From JAQXGO01 sp045592445 (GTDB taxonomy: Bacteria > Bacillota > Clostridia > UMGS1883 > UMGS1540), in the NCBI GenBank assembly GCA_045592445.1, contig JAZNUV010000009.1, positions 1 through 26,573 of the forward strand: a stretch of DNA of 26,573 nucleotides, given 5' to 3'. A program made the translations under genes and the position numbers. Positions 21,695-26,573 of the stretch are shown here, piece after piece. The notes under the pieces were generated by a model. That model did no database searches and was not told the origin of the DNA. It saw only the letters and a program-made list of their open reading frames with translations. Each line of letters opens with the position of its first letter. The stretch's first letter is position 1.

Positions 21695-23697
21695 TTGAAA
21701 TGGACATAAAAGAAATAGACGGCGTGGGTCCCAAACGCGCCGCGTCTCTTTCTCGCCTCGGCATACACACAGTTTCGGATTTTTTGCACACGGCACCCAT
21801 TCGATATGAGGACAGGCGGCGTATTTTCCGCATTTCGGATCTGGAGGACGGGGACAGGGGCGCCATCCGTGTGATCCCGACAGGGACCATGTCTGTTAAA
21901 AAAGCCGCCTCGGGCAAGCTTGTTTGCACCCAGCGGTTTTCGGACGGCAGCGGGTTTATAGACGGCATTTGGTTTCACGCGCCGTTTTTACGAAATGCGT
22001 TCCGTCGCGGGCAAAGCTATATTTTGTACGGAAAAATGGCAGGCACGGGCGCTCGTCGTCACATGTTCGCGCCGATTTTTGAATCTGCCGCGTCGCAGGA
22101 AAAAACGGGCAGAATTGTCCCTGTCTACCCGCTATCGGCAGGGCTTACGCAAACTTTTATGCAAAAAACCGCAAGCGCCTGTTTGTCGCTTCTCGAAGGC
22201 GAGATAGCGGAAACATTGCCTGCGGAAATTTTAGAAAATGCAAATATTTTAGATAAAAAAACTTGTTTTCGGCTTTTGCACGCCCCCGAAAGCGAGGCTG
22301 ACTATGCCTCCGCACGAAAACGGCTGCAATTTGAAGAATTGTTTTCGCTCTTTTTGGGGATTGAAATGCAGAAAAAAAGGCTGAAAACAAAAAAAGGTCT
22401 CCCGCTTTATGCGGATGCAGACTCGTTTTTCAATGCGCTGCCCTTTGCGCCGACGGCGGCACAACGCCGCGTAGTGGGCGAAGTTTTTTCTGATATGCAA
22501 AGGGACGTTCCCATGAATCGCCTTGTGGAAGGGGACGTCGGCAGCGGAAAAACCGTTGTGGCAGCCGCCGCCCTTTATGCCGCCGTTTGTGCGGGCATGC
22601 AGGGGCTTTTGATGGTACCGACGGAGATTTTGGCGCGGCAACACGCACAAACGCTGAAAAAACTGCTCCCGCATGAGGAAATCTGCCTTTTGACGGGGCA
22701 ATTGTCCGCTTCCCAAAAGCGCGCAGCGCTTTCGGATATCGCATCGGGGCGCGCACGCGTTATTGTCGGCACACAGGCACTTCTCAGTAAAAACGTCACA
22801 TTCTCCCGCGTGGCGGTCGTTTGCGTGGATGAACAACACCGCTTTGGCGTGCGCCAGCGCGGCTTTTTGGAGATGACGGGCGAGGCGCCGCACGTTCTTG
22901 TCATGAGCGCAACGCCCATACCGCGCACTTTATCCCTTACGCTCTACGGCGATTTGGATATTTCGGTTTTGGATGCCCGCCCCGCGGGCAGGCAGGCGGT
23001 TGACACCTTTGCCGTTTTGCCTGCACTCCGAAATCGTGTACATAGCTTTCTTGAAAAGGAACTGAAAAAAGGGAACAGCGCCTTCGTAGTCTGTCCGCGC
23101 GCAGAAACTGAGGAGGAGGGGGTTTTAAGCGTCACCGCGTATGCCGATGCGCTCGCGCGTGTGTTGCCGCCCGATTCCGTTTTGTGTCTGCACGGCAAAA
23201 TGAAGGAAAAGGACCTGATTATGGCAGACTTTGCATCGGGAAAGCCGCGTGTATTGGTTGCCACCACGGTAATTGAGGTCGGCGTAGATGTGCCGCGCGC
23301 AACGGTGATGGTGGTGGAAAATGCCGAGCGTTTTGGGCTTGCGCAGTTACACCAGTTACGCGGGCGTGTAGGGCGCGGCAAGGAAAAAGCTTACTGCATT
23401 CTGATTTCGGACGCGCGCACAAAGGAATCGCGCGAGCGGCTTTCTGCCATGCGCCGCATGCATGACGGATTTCAGATTGCCGAGGCAGACCTTCGTCTGC
23501 GCGGGCCGGGCGAGTTTTTCGGCACAAGGCAACACGGACTGCCGTTTCTTCGCTTTGCCGACCCCGCCGCGGACCCCTTACTTTTGGAAAGCGCACAAAA
23601 AGCCGCCAAAAAGATGGCGGCGGACGAGACAGCGCTAAACGCATATCCGCATCTTTTGGCGGCGGTAGAGAAAATGTATACGGTCGCAGGGAATTGA
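21691..23697 (+). CDS. recG: ATP-dependent DNA helicase RecG
   Basis: This helicase reverses stalled replication forks and processes branched DNA. The 668 residues compare with about 680-690 typically. The N-terminal wedge (IDGVGPKRAASLSRLGI, FLHTAPIRYEDRR) precedes helicase motifs: I VEGDVGSGKTVVAA, Ia LMVPTEILARQHA, II VDEQHRFGVRQR, III VMSATPIPRTLSL, V GVDVPRATVMVVENAERFG and VI QLRGRVGRG. The C-terminal LRGPGEFFGTRQHGLP is diagnostic for RecG. The start at 21691 gives MIEMDIKEIDGVG with GGGGG upstream and the ATGA overlap. An alternative is ATG 21700. Confidence 0.96.
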   Translation: MIEMDIKEIDGVGPKRAASLSRLGIHTVSDFLHTAPIRYEDRRRIFRISDLEDGDRGAIRVIPTGTMSVKKAASGKLVCTQRFSDGSGFIDGIWFHAPFLRNAFRRGQSYILYGKMAGTGARRHMFAPIFESAASQEKTGRIVPVYPLSAGLTQTFMQKTASACLSLLEGEIAETLPAEILENANILDKKTCFRLLHAPESEADYASARKRLQFEELFSLFLGIEMQKKRLKTKKGLPLYADADSFFNALPFAPTAAQRRVVGEVFSDMQRDVPMNRLVEGDVGSGKTVVAAAALYAAVCAGMQGLLMVPTEILARQHAQTLKKLLPHEEICLLTGQLSASQKRAALSDIASGRARVIVGTQALLSKNVTFSRVAVVCVDEQHRFGVRQRGFLEMTGEAPHVLVMSATPIPRTLSLTLYGDLDISVLDARPAGRQAVDTFAVLPALRNRVHSFLEKELKKGNSAFVVCPRAETEEEGVLSVTAYADALARVLPPDSVLCLHGKMKEKDLIMADFASGKPRVLVATTVIEVGVDVPRATVMVVENAERFGLAQLHQLRGRVGRGKEKAYCILISDARTKESRERLSAMRRMHDGFQIAEADLRLRGPGEFFGTRQHGLPFLRFADPAADPLLLESAQKAAKKMAADETALNAYPHLLAAVEKMYTVAGN

Positions 23698-23761
23698 TGG
23701 CGGATTTCTTGACTTATGACACTCTTTTATGATAGAGTATAGGAAAAGGAAGTGGTCTTAT

Positions 23762-25672
23762 ATGTTTGATTTTACGCGGGTTACGGCTGTGGTGCCGCCC
23801 ACCGTTTTGGGTGATGCCGCAAAGAACGCCGCCTATATGGAAGAGGCGATCAAAACGCACGGGCAAAACGCCTCTTTACTCCTGTTTCCCGCACTTTCGC
23901 TCACAGGGGCAACGCTGGGAGATTTATTTTTACAGGCATCGCTTGCAAAAAGTGTCCGCAGCGCGCTTTCCCATCTTGTAGAAAGCACGCGCGGTATACC
24001 CGCCGCAGTGGTCGTGGGTACGCCCTTATATTGCGGCAATGCCATTTATAACGCCGCCGTCGTTCTTTTGGACGGGCGCATTCTCGGTGCAGTACCGAAG
24101 CAGTTTTTATTGCCTTCTGAAAAGCGCATTTTTTCGTCGCTATCCACACCCACAGAGATAAACGGCTCCTTGATTGCCGACGGCGCAGACTACGCCGTTC
24201 CCTTCGGCTCGCTTCTTTTTGATGCGGGTATTCGGTTTGGCATTGAAATGTGCTCGGACGTGCTCTCGCCCATGCCGCCGTCTCTCTCGCTTGCGCTCGG
24301 CGGGGCAGAGCTGATTGTCAATCCCGCCGCTACTCGTTTAGCCGCGGGCGGACGTGATACACAAAAAGATGCATTGCGCGCGCTTTCCGCACGGCTTTTA
24401 TGCGGCTATGTTTCCGTTTCCGCAGGAAATGATGAGTCTACCACCGATGCCGTTTATGCAGGGCACACGTTTTTTGCTTCGGCAGGCAAGCTTTTGGCGG
24501 AAAATGATGCGTCGATTGCCTCTGATTACGCGCTTTCGATGGATTTTGATATGGAAAAAATCCGCGCCATGCGCCTTAAAAATATGATATATCGGGACGC
24601 GGCATCGTCTTTTGTGTCCGACATACGCCCTGTAAATGCCGCACCCCTTCCCGAAAGTGACGGCACGCTTTTGCCGCTTCGGCATCTGCCCTTCGTGCCA
24701 TCGGAAAAAAAGGCTCGCCAAAAACGCGCGCTGGAAATCTTTCATTTGCAGGCCGCGGGGCTTGCAAGGCGCCTGAAAACCGTGGGCGTCACGCCTGTTA
24801 TCGGCGTTTCGGGCGGGCTCGATTCCACGCTTGCACTTTTAGTGAGTGCGGCGGCGATGCAACGTATCGGGCGGGAAAATAGCGAAATTTTAGGCATTAC
24901 CATGCCCGCCTTCGGCACAACGGACCGCACGCTGAAAAATGCGCTGGCGCTCATGGACGCCATTGGCATCACTGCGCGGGCCATTCCGATAAAAGACGCA
25001 GTCAATCAGCATTTTAAAGACATCGGGCATGACGCGTCCGTGCATGACGCAACCTATGAAAACGCCCAGGCAAGGGAACGCACACAGGTCCTGATGGACA
25101 TGGCGGGCGAGGTTGGCGGGTTTGTTGTCGGCACAGGGGATTTAAGTGAGCTTGCCCTCGGCTGGTGCACCTATAACGGTGACCATATGAGTATGTACAG
25201 CGTAAATTGCGGGGTGCCGAAAACGCTCCTTCGCTTTATCATTGAAGGCATTATGGAAGAGAGGCTTTTCCCAAACGCCACGGCCGTATTAGGCGATATT
25301 TTAGATACGCCCATAAGCCCCGAGCTTTTGCCGCCTGACGAGGCGGGGCATATCGCCCAGCGGACGGAGGATTTAGTCGGCCCTTACGCCCTGCACGACT
25401 TCTTTTTATACTATATGGTCGGCTACGGCTTCTCTCCATCTAAAATATACTGTCTTGCCACACGCGCATTTCGGGACCTTTTTACAAAAGACGAGATTTT
25501 GAAGTGGCTCCGCACCTTCTACCGCCGCTTTTTCTCGCAACAGTTTAAAAGAAGTTGCATGCCCGACGGCGTGCAAGTCGGCTCCATCGCCTTTTCACCG
25601 CGCGGCGCCTTCTCTATGCCGAGTGACGCGACCGCCGCGGCATGGCTTAGGGAGATTGATACGCTTTTGTAA
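23762..25672 (+). CDS. nadE: NAD+ synthetase (glutamine-dependent type) with altered glutaminase triad
   Basis: This enzyme makes NAD+ from deamido-NAD+ and ATP, normally with ammonia freed from glutamine by the N-terminal nitrilase-like domain. The 636 residues fit the two-domain form. The synthetase half is intact: VIGVSGGLDSTLALL (PP-loop), TMPAFGTTDRT and GTGDLSELALGW. In the glutaminase half the triad Lys (K113, VPKQF) and Cys (C164, IEMCSD) are present, but the catalytic Glu of FPELSLTG is Ala44 (GCA at 23891). Glu-to-Lys spacing is 69, as recalled for the M. tuberculosis enzyme. CED is also CSD. It may thus use free ammonia. The start at 23762 is set by AGGAAG nine bases upstream. ATG 23729 lacks one. 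Confidence 0.93.
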   Translation: MFDFTRVTAVVPPTVLGDAAKNAAYMEEAIKTHGQNASLLLFPALSLTGATLGDLFLQASLAKSVRSALSHLVESTRGIPAAVVVGTPLYCGNAIYNAAVVLLDGRILGAVPKQFLLPSEKRIFSSLSTPTEINGSLIADGADYAVPFGSLLFDAGIRFGIEMCSDVLSPMPPSLSLALGGAELIVNPAATRLAAGGRDTQKDALRALSARLLCGYVSVSAGNDESTTDAVYAGHTFFASAGKLLAENDASIASDYALSMDFDMEKIRAMRLKNMIYRDAASSFVSDIRPVNAAPLPESDGTLLPLRHLPFVPSEKKARQKRALEIFHLQAAGLARRLKTVGVTPVIGVSGGLDSTLALLVSAAAMQRIGRENSEILGITMPAFGTTDRTLKNALALMDAIGITARAIPIKDAVNQHFKDIGHDASVHDATYENAQARERTQVLMDMAGEVGGFVVGTGDLSELALGWCTYNGDHMSMYSVNCGVPKTLLRFIIEGIMEERLFPNATAVLGDILDTPISPELLPPDEAGHIAQRTEDLVGPYALHDFFLYYMVGYGFSPSKIYCLATRAFRDLFTKDEILKWLRTFYRRFFSQQFKRSCMPDGVQVGSIAFSPRGAFSMPSDATAAAWLREIDTLL

Positions 25673-25704
25673 ACGGTCTTTTCGCAATCTGCTCAAAATA
25701 AAAA

Positions 25705-25733
25705 ACGCACCGATGCTTTTGCATCGATGCGTC
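25705..25733 (-). terminator. Hairpin (29-nt repeat copy 1), minus-strand terminator
   Basis: The stem CGATGC-TTTT-GCATCG is extended by ACGCA/TGCGT. On the minus strand the one odd position is a U-G pair and the stem is followed by TTTTTTATTTTG, so it should stop transcripts coming from the DUF1015 gene. The same 29 bases recur at 25986-26014. Confidence 0.65.
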
Positions 25734-25760
25734 AGCGTGTCGATAAAGTCGACACGCTGA
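25732..25760. repeat. Perfect 12-bp hairpin adjoining the first 29-nt hairpin
   Basis: TCAGCGTGTCGA and its complement with a TAAAG loop. It starts on the last two bases of the preceding hairpin. No T run follows. Confidence 0.6.
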
Positions 25761-25770
25761 CCGAGACATC

Positions 25771-25885
25771 GAAAAACGCAGTTATATTTTGTGAAATCGT
25801 TTTCGTCTGCGTACGTGGGTACGGTAGAAAACGATTTCGCAAAAAGCAAGTAACGACGGGGTTTCTCAATAAAATCCCGTCGTTA
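25771..25885 (-). repeat. 115-bp two-hairpin repeat, copy B
   Basis: Inverted match of 17638-17752 with four differences. In this copy both the 12-bp outer stem (25793-25804 with 25827-25838) and the 5-bp inner stem are perfect. It lies between convergent nadE and the DUF1015 gene. The whole gene-free interval 25673-26021 is made of this repeat plus hairpins, a REP-like palindrome and a short motif. Confidence 0.88.
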
Positions 25886-25906
25886 TATTTATTCTTTTGA
25901 TATACA

Positions 25907-25929
25907 GAATGGATAAATCCATTCCCTAC
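25907..25929 (-). repeat. REP-like palindrome, variant copy 4
   Basis: On the minus strand it reads GTAG, G, then GAATGGATTTATCCATTC, a palindrome of different sequence from copies 1-3 but with the same ATTGTAGGG head. It lies between 115-bp copy B and the second 29-nt hairpin. Confidence 0.6.
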
Positions 25930-25964
25930 AATATGTGTGGCTTTGATGCCTTTCCTTGCGGTAG

Positions 25965-25984
25965 AACAAGTTTTTCGACAGTCT
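25965..25984 (-). repeat. Hairpin-adjacent motif, copy 2
   Basis: On the minus strand AGACTGTCGAAAAACTTGTT, one base different from 11932-11951. As at thrS it directly borders a hairpin (25986-26014). Confidence 0.6.
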
Positions 25985-25985
25985 G

Positions 25986-26021
25986 ACGCACCGATGCTTT
26001 TGCATCGATGCGTCTTTTTTT
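25986..26021 (+). terminator. Hairpin (29-nt repeat copy 2), plus-strand terminator
   Basis: The same 29-nt hairpin as 25705-25733, here followed on plus by seven T. It should stop plus-strand transcripts reading through from nadE. The T run touches the stop codon of the minus-strand gene at 26022. Confidence 0.65.
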
Positions 26022-26573
26022 CTATCGAATCTTACGGGATTCGAGATAATACCGTTTTTCGTGCGCCTCGCCCATCGAAAAGGTTTTCCGCGGCAGTGCG
26101 CCGTCCGCCAAAACCGTATCAAACAAAAGATTCTTGTTCATAACGGGCAAAAGAATGCCGAGATTGCCTTTTTCTGTGCCAAGACGTTTTGTAACGTCTG
26201 CGCCATGAATATAGTCAATTTTTAGGTTTTTTGCATCCAGAAAGCGCTGAAGTGTGCCGACCGCTAAGGGGGACAATGGTTTTTCTATGGTCAGCGTGCC
26301 TTCTCCGCCTGCATGAAAATAGCAAAACGTCTGCGGTGCAAAGCTGTCGTTGCCTTCCTTTTCGCAAAACGCGCTCAATTCCTTCAGGACTGTTTCGGGC
26401 TCCGTATCGAAAATCACGCGGTGAATCGGCTCAAATTCGAGCGCCGCATCATGCAGGTTGACAAGCTCTGCCAACGCGTAGCGCGCAGGATGTGCCTTTG
26501 CCTCATCCGCGCCGATTTCTCCCTTTAATTTTTCATAACATGCCTTTGCGGTGGCAAGGGAATGGTTGCCGTC
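26022..26573 (-). CDS. DUF1015 family protein, C-terminal part (cut by window edge)
   Basis: The frame is open to the right edge of the window, so the start lies outside and the visible part is the last 183 residues. It opens with DGNHSLATAKACYEKLKGE, the DG-N/H-H signature of DUF1015 (PF06245), then HPARYALAELVNLHDAALEF, EPIHRVIFDT and, near the end, DYIHGADVT, GILLPVM and FSMGEAHEKRYYLESRKI, which fit the family C-terminus. The biochemical role is unknown; it is often described as a putative SerC-associated protein. A later in-frame ATG at 26474 is internal, not the start. It is convergent with nadE. Confidence 0.85.
   Translation of the reverse strand, partial: DGNHSLATAKACYEKLKGEIGADEAKAHPARYALAELVNLHDAALEFEPIHRVIFDTEPETVLKELSAFCEKEGNDSFAPQTFCYFHAGGEGTLTIEKPLSPLAVGTLQRFLDAKNLKIDYIHGADVTKRLGTEKGNLGILLPVMNKNLLFDTVLADGALPRKTFSMGEAHEKRYYLESRKIR

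Noticed and set aside
1..26573. CRISPR arrays, tRNA and rRNA genes
   Set aside because: No regularly spaced repeats of CRISPR type, and no cloverleaf or rRNA sequence was recognised on either strand.

Overview
The window looks like the chromosome of a spore-forming Clostridia-type Firmicute. It has an alpha/beta small acid-soluble spore protein, a T-box leader on thrS, an ECF-type substrate-binding membrane component, a QueT transporter, the YetF/DUF4363 pair and strong AGGAGG ribosome sites. No rRNA, tRNA or CRISPR array was seen. Genus or species cannot be read from the sequence alone.

Layout, left to right. (1) 1-1.8 kb is AT-rich: a gene entering from the left edge, a DUF6017-type replication/HTH protein and a small Cys-rich protein, all typical of conjugative-element cargo, then a spore-protein gene. 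(2) 1.8-5.2 kb is a mutS - queT - superinfection-immunity-like operon. (3) 5.2-6.9 kb is a second AT-rich island: a secreted stalk/NPCBM-like protein diverges from a ribbon-helix-helix gene translationally coupled to a REP-associated tyrosine transposase (RAYT). (4) 6.9-11.9 kb holds glnA, a FAD/Rieske oxidoreductase and T-box-controlled thrS. (5) 11.95-14.85 kb is a third AT-rich island with a Fic protein, a single-pass membrane protein and an XRE regulator. (6) 14.87-17.6 kb has lysS diverging from an ECF S component plus a uridine-kinase-like protein. (7) 17.75-21.2 kb is a minus-strand operon yetF - DUF4363 - nucleotidyltransferase/phosphomannomutase-like fusion. (8) 21.2-25.7 kb has a small membrane protein, recG and nadE on the plus strand. 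(9) The right edge cuts a DUF1015-family gene.

The most unusual content is repeat-based. GTAG-headed palindromes of the REP type occur four times, and two of them, in inverted orientation, lie inside the RAYT reading frame and are translated. The two in-gene copies differ by a paired stem change (A-T versus G-C). Separately, a 115-bp two-hairpin repeat occurs as an inverted pair about 8 kb apart, each copy in a gap between convergent genes. The second copy sits inside a roughly 310-bp composite bounded by identical 29-nt hairpins. A 20-nt motif (AGAYTGTCGAAAAACTTGTT) lies directly beside hairpins at two distant sites.

Several housekeeping enzymes carry notable substitutions. NadE has Ala where the glutaminase catalytic Glu is expected. 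GlnA has Phe where the adenylylated Tyr of enteric enzymes lies. The phosphomannomutase half of the fusion lacks all its catalytic loops. ThrRS lacks its TGS domain.
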